DNA from: CAZNXJ01 sp964577115
Lineage (GTDB): Bacteria > Planctomycetota > Planctomycetia > Pirellulales > Pirellulaceae
Direction: 5' to 3'
Length of the DNA: 64,000 bases
NCBI GenBank assembly: GCA_964577115.1
Contig: CAZNXJ010000020.1
Location: 39,274 to 103,273, forward strand
Below are positions 34,908-43,466 of the stretch, in pieces; the first letter of the stretch is position 1; the number at the start of each line of letters is the position of its first letter. A program made the position numbers and the translations under genes. The notes beneath the pieces were generated by a model, which did not search any database, was not told the DNA's origin, and saw nothing but the letters and a program-made list of their open reading frames with translations.

Positions 34908-36206
34908 TTACGCGAACTTCGTCACGCCGGGCGTGGCGACGACCGAAGGAATCTCGACGTCGCCCCACGTGTACTCTTTCGGCGTGAGGCTGGTGGTCGA
35001 GTTCAGAGCCTGGTCCCAGGTGATCTTCTTGCCCGTGTAGCAGGCTTCGCGGCCCATGATGGCCATCAGCGTGCTGTAGGACATGTACACGCCGTTGTTG
35101 ATGGGCTGACCCGCGCGGATCGCGGCGAACAGCTCCTGGTGTTCGACATCGTACATGCTCGGCTTGTCGCCGTTGTACTTCCACGCCTCGCCTTGGTGGG
35201 GCTGGATCGTGTGGCTGAGGATCTCGGCGCGACCCTTGCTGCCGAGCACGAAGTCCTCGATTTCCATCATGCAGTCGGCCATCTGCCGCGTGTAGGCGAA
35301 CGCTTTCGTGCCGTTCGGCCATTCGAAGTACACGGCGAAGTGGTCGTAGATATTGCCCCACTTCTCGTCGGTGCGCACCTGCCGTCCGCCGAGTCCGACG
35401 CAGGAGACCGGCGGCTCGTCGTCCATCAGCCACAGGGCTTTGTCGATGCTGTGCACGTGCTGTTCGGCGATGTGATCGCCCGAGAGCCACGTGAAGTACA
35501 GCCAGTTACGCAGCTGGTATTCCATCTCGGACCAGTGCGGTTCGCGGCCGCGGTGCCAGAGCGTGCCGGTCAGGTAATTTTCCTGGATCGCGACGATGTC
35601 GCCGATGGCGCCGTCTTTGATCCGCTTCATCGTTTCGCGGACGCCGTAATCGTAACGCCAGCACAGGCCGGAAACGATGTTCAGGCCTTTCTGCCGAGCC
35701 ATCTCGGTGCTTTCCAGCACGTGGCGAACGCCTGGTCCGTCGACGGCGACCGGCTTCTCGCAGAAGATGTGCTTGCCCGCTTCGATCGCGTAACGCAGGT
35801 GAGCCGGCCGGAAATGCGGCGGCGAGCAGAGCAGGACGACGTCGACGCCCGAATCGATCACCCCCTTGTAGTTGTCAAAGCCCGTAAAGCAGCGCTCGTC
35901 GGGCACGTCGAGGCGGTCGCCTAGGTTCTGGCGCGAGAGCAGCTTGCGACAGTGCTCGATTTGATCCGGGAAGGCGTCGCCGAGCGCCGTAATCTTCGTG
36001 TTCGGATCTGCACGCATGGCGTTGACCGCCGCACCCGTGCCGCGACCGCCGCAACCGATCAAACCGACTTTCAGCACGTCGCTTCCGGCAGCGTGAGCAA
36101 ACCGCTGCATCGAGAGGCCCGCGAGGGCACCACCGACCATCGCCGCGCTCGAATGTTTCATAAAGCCCCGGCGCGAGGTCCCCGAAGGGGTCGAATCTTT
36201 CGTCAT
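34908..36206 (-). CDS. Tat-exported Gfo/Idh/MocA-family oxidoreductase
   Basis: A 432-residue NAD(P)-dependent oxidoreductase with a twin-arginine signal (TSRRGFMKHSSAAMVGGALA). The Rossmann fold starts at LKVGLIGCGGRGTGAAVNAM, the EKPVAVDGPG motif carries the catalytic Lys, and GDHIAEQHVHSIDKALW is the family's C-terminal signature. Such exported members are very abundant in planctomycetes and act on sugars or inositols outside the cytoplasm; the substrate is not readable here. The ATG at 36206 has GGGAGAG about eight bases upstream; an in-frame TTG six bases earlier is a poorer choice. A promoter is visible at 36257-36286. Confidence 0.9.
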   Translation of the reverse strand: MTKDSTPSGTSRRGFMKHSSAAMVGGALAGLSMQRFAHAAGSDVLKVGLIGCGGRGTGAAVNAMRADPNTKITALGDAFPDQIEHCRKLLSRQNLGDRLDVPDERCFTGFDNYKGVIDSGVDVVLLCSPPHFRPAHLRYAIEAGKHIFCEKPVAVDGPGVRHVLESTEMARQKGLNIVSGLCWRYDYGVRETMKRIKDGAIGDIVAIQENYLTGTLWHRGREPHWSEMEYQLRNWLYFTWLSGDHIAEQHVHSIDKALWLMDDEPPVSCVGLGGRQVRTDEKWGNIYDHFAVYFEWPNGTKAFAYTRQMADCMMEIEDFVLGSKGRAEILSHTIQPHQGEAWKYNGDKPSMYDVEHQELFAAIRAGQPINNGVYMSYSTLMAIMGREACYTGKKITWDQALNSTTSLTPKEYTWGDVEIPSVVATPGVTKFA

Positions 36207-36256
36207 CGTCAAATCTCTCCCAAAGGCCCGCAGGCCGCTAACAAGTGAATTTGGTC

Positions 36257-36286
36257 ATATTAGTTGGCCTGGCGCGGATTTCGCAA
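36257..36286 (-). promoter_or_regulatory. Sigma70-type promoter of the oxidoreductase gene
   Basis: On the minus strand TTGCGA (36281-36286) and TAATAT (36257-36262) are separated by 18 bases and lie about 50 bases before the ATG at 36206. Confidence 0.5.
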
Positions 36287-36353
36287 GCGGCGACCCCACG
36301 CGCGGGAAGTCTCTGCCCCCACTCGCTGGATCGGATACGCTGCATCCCGCAAG

Positions 36354-37490
36354 CTAGCGCACACGCGCCATGAACCGTAGAAACTCGGCGTCCAGTTCGC
36401 TCAGATCACCGAAGTGCTCTTTGAACAGGTCCACGCGCTCGTCCGGCGTTGATTCCTCCAGCGGCTTTTTCTCCGCCAGCTTTTTCAGGTACTGGACGTA
36501 TTGGTCGCGCCGCCGGTTGAGCAGGAAGTAGTTCAGTGCCCACGCTTCCGAATACGCATCGGCGATTTGCTGCGGTTCGCGGAAGCGTTTGTCGCTCGCG
36601 ATCAGTTTGAGCAGCGAATCGGGCGCGCGGCGGGGAGCAAAGCGGTGAAAATTCAGCAAATGAACTCGGTTCACCGCACCGATGGTCCGCCAGCCTTTGT
36701 CGCTCTTGTAATCCGGCGCCTCGAAGAAGACCGCCAGGCCTTCACTAACCCACAGCGGGTTATCGGCCATTCGCGTCTGCATGCCACAGTTGTAAGCCAA
36801 CTGGTGCGTGGCTTCATGAATGATCGTTGCGACCGTGCGCTCGGCTGCCGGTTGCGAAAGAATGTGGTTGATGCGCGCCGCGTCGCTGATCCGGCCGCCT
36901 TGCGGAGCAACTCCGTCGATGCCGGTCAGGTCATACATGATGACGCGGTTCGTGCGGAGATTGTAATAGCCGATGATCGAATCGACGCTGTCGCCCAGAT
37001 CGTTGCGCGAGTAGTTGGCGAACGAATCGCGCGTGTCGAATACGAGGGCGACGAGCGGATAGTCGGGCTCGGTTAAGACCCAACCACGCGTCTTCCAGTA
37101 GTTGAAGAACCCCCGATAAAGCCGCTCGTACAGCGATCCGCACCACTGCGCGTAGGCCGGGGTCGTGTTGTAGCAGATCGTGTAGTGAACCGTCTGGTGA
37201 ATGCGGAAACCGGCGGGGAGTTCTTCGAGCAACTTCTTGCTCAGCTCATCCGCCTTCAGCGGCGCGTACGGCCGATCGTCGGACGACCGCTTCACGATCT
37301 CTTCGGGCTGAAGGGCCCAGATCGTGCCGTCGCGCGCTAGCAGCAGCATGCCGCCGTCCCGCGCCTCGACCAGCAAACGGCCCTCGACGTGCCGCTCCCC
37401 CTCCTCCTGACGGACGATGAGCGACTCCATCGCCTCCAGCGACGTGCTGGCGACCAGGAGCAGCGCGATAGCCCGGCCGAAATGTTGCAT
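36354..37490 (-). CDS. Exported DUF1570 metallopeptidase-like protein
   Basis: A 378-residue protein with a signal peptide (MQHFGRAIALLLVASTSLEAM) and a DUF1570 domain. The zinc-peptidase-like motif TIIHEATHQLAYNCG (HExxH form) is followed by NPLWVSEGLAVFFE, where the Glu would be the third ligand, as in gluzincins. The N-terminal part (VRQEEGERHVEGRLLVEARDGGMLLLARDGTIW) is a small beta domain. Members are frequent in planctomycetes and have no known substrate. A TATAAT (37521-37526, minus) lies 31 bases before the ATG. It precedes the oxidoreductase gene by 147 bases on the same strand. Confidence 0.82.
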   Translation of the reverse strand: MQHFGRAIALLLVASTSLEAMESLIVRQEEGERHVEGRLLVEARDGGMLLLARDGTIWALQPEEIVKRSSDDRPYAPLKADELSKKLLEELPAGFRIHQTVHYTICYNTTPAYAQWCGSLYERLYRGFFNYWKTRGWVLTEPDYPLVALVFDTRDSFANYSRNDLGDSVDSIIGYYNLRTNRVIMYDLTGIDGVAPQGGRISDAARINHILSQPAAERTVATIIHEATHQLAYNCGMQTRMADNPLWVSEGLAVFFEAPDYKSDKGWRTIGAVNRVHLLNFHRFAPRRAPDSLLKLIASDKRFREPQQIADAYSEAWALNYFLLNRRRDQYVQYLKKLAEKKPLEESTPDERVDLFKEHFGDLSELDAEFLRFMARVR

Positions 37491-37520
37491 GCCCGCAATC
37501 CCCTCTTCTCTTGGAGCTCC

Positions 37521-37526
37521 ATTATA
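37521..37526 (-). promoter_or_regulatory. Consensus -10 element of the DUF1570 gene
   Basis: TATAAT on the minus strand lies 31 bases upstream of the ATG at 37490, the right distance for a short leader. The -35 region is poor. Confidence 0.45.
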
Positions 37527-37582
37527 CCCCGGCGATCCGACAAGCGGGGAGGGACGAAGAGGGGGCGACGCGGGAGTAGAGG

Positions 37583-37751
37583 TTCAGGGGGCAGGGTTCC
37601 GGAGGGAACGGGGGCGAGCCGGAGTGAATCCGGCGCGTGCCTGCTTTGAGCCCTAAATGCTGAACCCTCAGGCATTTAACTCTAACCTTGTCCCCTCCCT
37701 CACACGCCCGAAACCTTCGCCCCCTGACCCCTTTGCACCCTGCCCCCTGAA
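37583..37751. repeat. 15-bp inverted repeats bracketing an intergenic island
   Basis: TTCAGGGGGCAGGGT (37583-37597) and its exact reverse complement ACCCTGCCCCCTGAA (37737-37751) face each other across 139 bases. The island between also holds the 7-bp inverted repeat TAAATGC/GCATTTA (37654-37660, 37672-37678) and heptamer-phased tracts. No open frame or transposase is present. The layout recalls a small non-coding mobile or REP-like element. Confidence 0.55.
37647..37667 (-). repeat. Degenerate heptamers of the GGGTTCA type
   Basis: Read on the minus strand: GGGTTCA, GCATTTA, GGGCTCA, three units in register. They resemble the GGGTTCA, GGATTTA, GGGTTTA, GAGTTCA run at 47113-47140 on the plus strand. 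Confidence 0.5.
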
Positions 37752-37767
37752 GCTAGAAGCCAGAAGC
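37721..37767 (+). repeat. Heptamer-phased tract ending in GAAGCTA repeats
   Basis: Seven-base units in register: CCCCTGA, CCCCTTT, GCACCCT, GCCCCCT, GAAGCTA, GAAGCCA, then GAAGC. It ends five bases before the stop codon of the ABC permease gene (minus strand, 37773). Confidence 0.5.
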
Positions 37768-37772
37768 ATCTC

Positions 37773-39359
37773 TCACGTTTGTCCCGTCGTGCGGGCGGAG
37801 TAGTGTGCCCCAACGCTGATACGTGTGGCGGCGAAGGCCAGCAGCGTACAAAAAGCGATGTTTAATACTGCGAGCGACGCTTCTTTGTCGCGCACTCCCG
37901 CGTGGATCAAGCCAAACAGGCGTACCGGAACGGTCGGCATGCCGGGGGGCGCGACGAGAATCGTGGCCGCTAGTTCGCCGCCGGCGAGAGCGAAGACGAG
38001 CAGTGCTCCGAGCGCAAGTGCAGGTACGAGCTGCGGGAGGACGACATGCGTGTAGCGGTGTAGTGGGCCGGCCCCCTCAAGCCGCGCAAACTCGATGTGC
38101 TCGCGAGGCACCGCGCGGCGAGCAAGCCACACGACGAGCGTGCTCCACGGTAGCGCGCGCACCGTCGCGGCGAGCACCGGTGCGAGCACACTGCGGTCGG
38201 CCAGCATGACGAGCCAAGGGGCGTCTAGCCTGTTCAGCGCGTTAATGACGGTGAGTCCAACTAGGGGGCCGGGTAGCGCCAGCAAGAATGCCAAGATTCC
38301 CATTGCGATCCACGCGGCCGATTGGCCCCGATGCATGACGGCGGCAAGCAAAACAGAGAGGGGCAGGGCAACGGAGGTGGTGACCGCAGCAATGACACCG
38401 CTCCAGAACAGCTCGGCTCGAAACTCCTCCACGCCGCTCACGAGCGCTTGCACGGCGGTGCCAAGTTGAAACCGTCCCTCTTCGTACCCGGCCTGGTAAA
38501 GCAGGTTGCCGAGCGGGACTCCGCAGAGCAGCACGACCCAAAGAGCGGCCAGTAGAAGGACCCAAGGCCGCCAGGCGCCGAGCGGCCAGCGGGGCGGAGG
38601 CCGCTCTCCAGCCAGTGGACGAGCGCGAACGGAGTGGCCAGCGAGCGCCAGGCCAAAGGCGGCGAGCAGCGCGGTGAGTAGGATCGCGGGAGCGGCCCGC
38701 ACAAAGACTTCCTCGCCGGTCCGACCAAGTGCAAAGCCCGTGTAAATTTCACGAGCATACGTATCGACCAGGTACAGATCGGCCGCGGTCATTTCCGTCG
38801 TGACGTTTACGGCGATCCAGATGCCGGCGACGGCGATCCAGGCGGCAAGATGGGGCAGGACAATGGCCCGCAGGGCGGCGAGCGGGCCGGCGTCGAGCCG
38901 AGCGGCTTGTTCGGCGTCGCGCGGTACGACCCAGAGCCCCGCGCCGAGAATCACGATGGCCCACGGCAATCCGCCGACGATATGCGTCCACAGCGCGCCA
39001 TGCCAGCCAGACAGGAGCGGCCGGTCGGGCCCGCTGACACGGATCGAGTACCAACCCAGCCGCCCGAACCCGGCTTCCCATGCGGCTGCATGCAGATACA
39101 GCGGCATCAGCAGTTGGCCCAGCAGCAGCACTATCAGTCCGCGCGCCAGCGGCACCTGCGTGCGCAGCAGGATCCAGGCGAGCAGCAGGGCGATGGGCAA
39201 CGCGCCGGCGGCTGCTTGCAGCGCCAGCGCCAGCGTGCGTACGTACAACTGCTGTTCGTACGATCCTCCCACCGCGCGCCAGATTAGCCCGGCCGCCAGA
39301 CCCAAGGCCAGCAGCCCAGGAACTCCGAAAACAACGCGGCGGTCAGCACGTAGCAACAT
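37773..39359 (-). CDS. ABC transporter permease with two fused transmembrane domains (orphan)
   Basis: A 528-residue inner-membrane protein with about twelve helices in two homologous halves. Each half carries the EAA-type loop that contacts the ATPase: EQAARLDAGPLAALRAIVLPHLAAW in the first and EHIEFARLEGAGPLHRYTHVVLPQL in the second. This fused layout is typical of iron(III) and thiamine importers (FbpB/ThiP type). No ATPase or substrate-binding protein gene is next to it, which is unusual. The ATG at 39359 is chosen; the open frame extends upstream through a repeat-rich spacer without a start. The substrate is not determined. Confidence 0.83.
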   Translation of the reverse strand: MLLRADRRVVFGVPGLLALGLAAGLIWRAVGGSYEQQLYVRTLALALQAAAGALPIALLLAWILLRTQVPLARGLIVLLLGQLLMPLYLHAAAWEAGFGRLGWYSIRVSGPDRPLLSGWHGALWTHIVGGLPWAIVILGAGLWVVPRDAEQAARLDAGPLAALRAIVLPHLAAWIAVAGIWIAVNVTTEMTAADLYLVDTYAREIYTGFALGRTGEEVFVRAAPAILLTALLAAFGLALAGHSVRARPLAGERPPPRWPLGAWRPWVLLLAALWVVLLCGVPLGNLLYQAGYEEGRFQLGTAVQALVSGVEEFRAELFWSGVIAAVTTSVALPLSVLLAAVMHRGQSAAWIAMGILAFLLALPGPLVGLTVINALNRLDAPWLVMLADRSVLAPVLAATVRALPWSTLVVWLARRAVPREHIEFARLEGAGPLHRYTHVVLPQLVPALALGALLVFALAGGELAATILVAPPGMPTVPVRLFGLIHAGVRDKEASLAVLNIAFCTLLAFAATRISVGAHYSARTTGQT

Positions 39360-39380
39360 CGCCCCATTATGGCAGGGGGC

Positions 39381-39429
39381 GAAGAGAAGGAGGAAGGACG
39401 TGGAAGAGAATGATGAAGGCCGAAAAGGA
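39381..39429 (+). repeat. Degenerate purine-rich heptamer tract
   Basis: Seven 7-base units in register: GAAGAGA, AGGAGGA, AGGACGT, GGAAGAG, AATGATG, AAGGCCG, AAAAGGA. The pair AAGGCCG-AAAAGGA differs at only two of 14 positions from AAGGACG-AAAAGGG at 57207-57220. Confidence 0.5.
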
Positions 39430-39483
39430 AGAGGTAGCCGCCTGGGAGTAGGAGATGACGAGCGAGCTGGGCGAGCAAAGAGG

Positions 39484-39547
39484 GCTCGGAAAAGAAAACC
39501 GGGAGTAGCTCGTTGCGGCGACTTGCCACGACGTGCTACTCCCGGTT
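39484..39547 (-). terminator. Strong intrinsic terminator, 13-bp stem
   Basis: AACCGGGAGTAGC (39497-39509) and GCTACTCCCGGTT (39535-39547) are perfect inverted repeats; the loop pairs further (TCGT/ACGA, GGC/GCC). On the minus strand the stem is followed by TTCTTTTCC, a T-rich tail. It lies about 77 bases past the minus-strand stop at 39624, so it ends that gene's transcript. Confidence 0.75.
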
Positions 39548-39623
39548 GATGCGTCATCTAGGGGCCACGCCGGTGACCGTGTCGGGGCAGGCGGTGGCGC
39601 GTGGTGTTTTGCCGTTCGCGGAA

Positions 39624-40538
39624 CTACGGCTTTTCCGCGACACGCTCGCTGGCGGGCAGATTCTCTTCGGTGAAGCGCGCCAGGTACTTCAGTGTGCTGT
39701 CGGCGCCGCTGAAGCCGATCACCAGTTCGTCCCAGTCCATCTGCTTCGAACGCACTCGGCCCGCCTCGATATCGAACCGCACCTCGCCATTGGTCAATTG
39801 CTGGACGAGCTGCGCTTCGAGCTTCGGGTCGTTTACGGGGGTGAGCACCTGCGTTTTTACGGAAATCGTCGCGATTCCCGTTTCGACCGATTCGAGTGTG
39901 TATTGCTGCCGCGTCTTGACGCGTTTGACCTTGCCGTCCGGCAGCGAGACGAGCACCTCGGTCGGAAAATGCCACTGCGCGCCAATCTTCACTTTGCCGT
40001 TCGGCAGCGGCATCGTGATTTGCCCGAGCCCCAGATTGTTGAACGTAGGCTTCAGGTCCTCGCGCTTGATCACCTCGCCCTGCGGATTGACCGTGATAAT
40101 CGCCAGCGGCACGCCGATCGTCTCGGCCGCTCGTTCATACTCCAGTGGCGGCGTGCTGTCGGTCTCCGAGTTGTACGAAACTTCGGCGCGGCCGCTGATG
40201 TGCTGCCACATCTCCGCCTTCTCGACCGAATGTTCGAACGTCACGTTGCCTTCGGGCGAGATATCGATGATTTTCCAGACCTTTGTCGAGATGCTGCGCG
40301 ACTTGGAGGTCTGCGTGTTGCCTTGAATGGTCGTGTCCGTACTGGCCAGGTGCACGACTTTCGTCTTGATCACTTCGCCCTGGGTGAACTTATACCGCAG
40401 CTCGTATTCCTCGGCCGTCGCTCGGCGCTTGGCCTTTTCGAGCTCGTTCACCAGGTTCTTTTCCTCCGCCGCAAGAGGCGAACGGAATACGAGCAGCCCG
40501 AGCGCAAACGCCAAGGCAAACAGCAGTGACCGTCTCAT
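39624..40538 (-). CDS. Exported protein of unknown function
   Basis: A 304-residue protein with a signal peptide (MRRSLLFALAFALGLLVF, cleavage near LAAEE), a short charged helix (KNLVNELEKAKRRA) and a long beta-rich domain (YELRYKFTQGEVIKTKVVHLASTDTTIQG to ARFTEENLPASERVAEKP). The pattern, with repeated strands and GQITMPLPNGKVKIGAQWHFPTE, is that of a family common in planctomycetes with no assigned role. The ATG at 40538 has GGGAGG seven bases upstream. It is followed by a strong terminator. Confidence 0.7.
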   Translation of the reverse strand: MRRSLLFALAFALGLLVFRSPLAAEEKNLVNELEKAKRRATAEEYELRYKFTQGEVIKTKVVHLASTDTTIQGNTQTSKSRSISTKVWKIIDISPEGNVTFEHSVEKAEMWQHISGRAEVSYNSETDSTPPLEYERAAETIGVPLAIITVNPQGEVIKREDLKPTFNNLGLGQITMPLPNGKVKIGAQWHFPTEVLVSLPDGKVKRVKTRQQYTLESVETGIATISVKTQVLTPVNDPKLEAQLVQQLTNGEVRFDIEAGRVRSKQMDWDELVIGFSGADSTLKYLARFTEENLPASERVAEKP

Positions 40539-40606
40539 GGCATGGCCTCCCTGCACAAGCGAGTCAGACGTTTCGAATTGGACGGTATCGCGGCGAACCG
40601 CGCGAA

Positions 40607-41482
40607 TCAGCGAGCGTGCAAATTACCTCGCCAACCAAGCTTCTCGCGAAGCGTGTGATAATAGCTTTGCTGATGAATTTCGATGCGCTGGAACGTCGAG
40701 CTCGCACGCCGAACGCGGATCCGATCCGCCGGCAGGACGCGATCGAGCACGTGGCCGTCGACCACCACCGCCGTTCCTTCGTTCGGCTTCGGTACGACCA
40801 TTTCAAACACTCGGTCCGCCGAATCCACGACCGGGCGCACGGTCAGGGTATGCGGGCTGATCGGCGAGATCACAAAGGCCGGCAACGTCTGGCGGAGGAT
40901 CGGGCCTCCGGCCGAGAGGTTATGTGCCGTCGATCCCACCGGCGTGCTGATGATCAGGCCGTCGCAACTATAGGTGGTTGCCCAATCCGCGTCAACGTAA
41001 AGTTCGACGTTCAGCATCGAAAACGGCGCACCGTTGAGAATCGCTGCCTCGTTCAGCCCCACGCGGCTGGCCACTTCGTCCCCATTGCGGAGCACCGAAC
41101 ATTCGAGCATCAGGTGCTCGACCACGCGGCACTGCCCGCGGCAGATCTCGGGCAGCGTCTGCGCAAGCGCCTCGGGCGGCAGAGCTGCCAGAAAACCCAG
41201 TCTCCCCAGATTGACGCCCAGCACGGGAATGGGCCGGTGGCGGAGGTAGCTGGCCGCGCGCAGAATCGTGCCGTCGCCTCCCAGCACGATTGCAAAATCC
41301 GCCTCGGCGTTCGTCGGTTCGGTGCCGATCTGTAAATCGATGTCGACAATGTCGGCGTGCTGCGCGATCAACGGGCGCAGACGCCCAATCCAATCGCGGA
41401 CGTTTTCCCGATCGGCGGCGGCCAACACCATGACGCGAGGCCGAGCGTTTTGTTCGCGATTCCAGCTCGGCAGGACTTGCAT
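40607..41482 (-). CDS. nadK: NAD kinase
   Basis: A 291-residue ATP-NAD kinase that makes NADP. The catalytic GGDGT is at residues 68-72, followed by GVNLGRLGFLA, GLNEAAILNG with the NE pair, and DGLIISTPVGSTAHNLSAGGPIL, all diagnostic. The start ATG leads directly into the fold after a short polar stretch. It is the last gene of an apparent operon with xseA, xseB, ispA and dxs (68 bases after dxs), an arrangement that places NADPH supply beside isoprenoid synthesis. Confidence 0.93.
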   Translation of the reverse strand: MQVLPSWNREQNARPRVMVLAAADRENVRDWIGRLRPLIAQHADIVDIDLQIGTEPTNAEADFAIVLGGDGTILRAASYLRHRPIPVLGVNLGRLGFLAALPPEALAQTLPEICRGQCRVVEHLMLECSVLRNGDEVASRVGLNEAAILNGAPFSMLNVELYVDADWATTYSCDGLIISTPVGSTAHNLSAGGPILRQTLPAFVISPISPHTLTVRPVVDSADRVFEMVVPKPNEGTAVVVDGHVLDRVLPADRIRVRRASSTFQRIEIHQQSYYHTLREKLGWRGNLHAR

Positions 41483-41550
41483 GCCCGCTCCCTTCGTTAC
41501 CAGGGCGCCGAGTACGTCGAGGAGTTATCCGTTTCGCGACCAGCGCGCGA

Positions 41551-43464
41551 TCAGGCCTCGCACGCCTCGGAAAGCTCGGCCAGTTCGCAGCAGACGCGCG
41601 TGATGCCCGCGGCATCCAGCCCCAAGTCGGCCAGCAGTTCCCGGCGTTCGCCATGCTCAATGAACCGATCGGGGATGCCGAGCCGCCGCAGGCGGCTGGC
41701 GTCGATGCCCTGGTCGGCCGCCAGTTCGGCCACCGCGCTGCCGAAGCCGCCGGCGAGCACACCTTCTTCGACGGTCACGACGAACGGCGATTCGCGCAGG
41801 ACTTGCCCCAGCGTCTGCTCGTCGAGCGGCTTGACGAAGCGCGCGTTGATGATGCCGACGTCCAATCCTCGCTCGGCCAACGTCTCCGTGGCTTTCACGA
41901 CTTCGTTCAGCAGTGCGCCGCAGCACACGATCGTACCATCCGCTCCTGCACGCAGCCGCTCCGCGCGCCCCAGTTCAATGGGCGGGCGGCCGTTTTCGCG
42001 CGGGATCGGTTCCGCCGTGGCCTTGGGATAGCGGATCGCGCAGGGAGCATCGTGCTGCAAAGCGAACTTGAGCATCTCGGCGAGCTCCTCGCCATCGCCC
42101 GGGGCCATAACGACCATGTTCGGGAAAATTCGCATGTACGCCAGGTCGAAGACGCCGTGATGCGTTGGCCCATCGGGGCCAGCCAGCCCACCGCGGTCCA
42201 TCAGGAACGTAACCGGCAGATTTTGCAGCGCGACTTCCTGGAAGATCTGGTCAAAACTGCGCTGGAGGAACGTGCTGTAAATATCGACTATCGGGCGCAA
42301 GCCGGCCTTCGCCTGCCCGGCCGCGAAGGCTACCGTGTGCGATTCGCAAATGCCCGTATCAAAGAACCGGTCGGGGAAGCGTTCGCGAATCGGCTCGAGC
42401 TTGTTGCCCTGGCACATTGCGGCGGTCATCACCGTGACGCGTGGCTGTGCGGCCATCTGTTCGGCAACCGCATCCCGCGCGTAGTGCGTATAGCTTCGTC
42501 CGCCGCCGGCTTCCTTGGGGATCGCTTTGCCGTTTTCGTGCACAAAGGCGGGTGGAGCGTGGAAGTAGACCGGGTCGGCGGCCGCGGGCTGAAAGCCGTG
42601 ACCTTTTTCGGTCACTACGTGCAGCAGGATCGGACCCTCGAGGTCCTTCACCATCTTCAGGTACTTGCGCAGCAGCGCGATATTGTGACCCTCGACCGGG
42701 CCGATGTAGCGGAAGCCGAGATCCTCGAACAGCATGCCTCCATGCAGCCCGGCTTTGAAGCCTTCCTTGAGCTGAGCCAGAAAACGCTCGGCCGGATCGC
42801 CGAACACGGGCACGTGGTTCAGCATCCGCACGACTTCGTTCTTCAGTCCCGAGTACAGCGGGTTGGTGCGGAGCCGGTCCAGGTAGCTGGCCATCCCGCC
42901 GACACGCGGGCAGATCGACATTTTGTTGTCGTTCAGGACGACAAGCACCTTCGATTTGGCAACCCCCGCATTGTTCATCGCCTCATAGACGATGCCCGAC
43001 GGAAACGCTCCGTCGCCAATTACGGCCACCGCGTGCCGTTCGGTTTCTCCCAGCAGCTCGTCGCCGCTGCGCAGGCCCAGCACCGTCGAGACGCTACAGC
43101 CGGCGTGCCCGGTCATGAACAGGTCGTACGGGCTCTCCTCCGGATTCGGGTAGCCCATGATGCCGCCTTTCGTGCGGATCGTCGAAAACCGGTCGAAGCG
43201 CCCTGTGACCAGTTTGTGCGGATAGATCTGATGGCCCGTGTCCCAGATCAGCCGGTCGCGCTGGAAATCGAAGACGCTGTGCAGCGCCAGACACAGTTCG
43301 ACGACGCCCAGGTTGGAAGCGAAGTGGGCCGAGCGGTCGCTGAGCAGATTGCAGAGCGTTTCGCGAATTTCGTCGGCGAGCTGATTGAGCTGCGCGACGG
43401 ACATGCTGTGCAGGTCGAGTGCCGATTTCAGTTGCGGCAGCAGACGCGGTGGTTGGTTCGTCAC
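41551..43464 (-). CDS. dxs: 1-deoxy-D-xylulose-5-phosphate synthase
   Basis: A 637-residue thiamine diphosphate enzyme joining pyruvate and glyceraldehyde-3-phosphate, the first step of the MEP isoprenoid route. The N-terminal domain has LIWDTGHQIYPHKLVTGR, TGHAGCSVSTVLGL and the cofactor motif VIGDGAFPSGIVYEAMNNAG with NDNKMSI; the middle domain has GICESHTVAFAAGQAKAGLRPIVDIYSTFLQRSFDQ and DRGGLAGPDGPTHHG; the C-terminal domain ends normally. The usual GHSSTS reads GHAGCS. It begins two bases after the ispA stop, so the pair is tightly coupled. Confidence 0.95.
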   Translation of the reverse strand: MTNQPPRLLPQLKSALDLHSMSVAQLNQLADEIRETLCNLLSDRSAHFASNLGVVELCLALHSVFDFQRDRLIWDTGHQIYPHKLVTGRFDRFSTIRTKGGIMGYPNPEESPYDLFMTGHAGCSVSTVLGLRSGDELLGETERHAVAVIGDGAFPSGIVYEAMNNAGVAKSKVLVVLNDNKMSICPRVGGMASYLDRLRTNPLYSGLKNEVVRMLNHVPVFGDPAERFLAQLKEGFKAGLHGGMLFEDLGFRYIGPVEGHNIALLRKYLKMVKDLEGPILLHVVTEKGHGFQPAAADPVYFHAPPAFVHENGKAIPKEAGGGRSYTHYARDAVAEQMAAQPRVTVMTAAMCQGNKLEPIRERFPDRFFDTGICESHTVAFAAGQAKAGLRPIVDIYSTFLQRSFDQIFQEVALQNLPVTFLMDRGGLAGPDGPTHHGVFDLAYMRIFPNMVVMAPGDGEELAEMLKFALQHDAPCAIRYPKATAEPIPRENGRPPIELGRAERLRAGADGTIVCCGALLNEVVKATETLAERGLDVGIINARFVKPLDEQTLGQVLRESPFVVTVEEGVLAGGFGSAVAELAADQGIDASRLRRLGIPDRFIEHGERRELLADLGLDAAGITRVCCELAELSEACEA

Positions 43465-43466
43465 TC

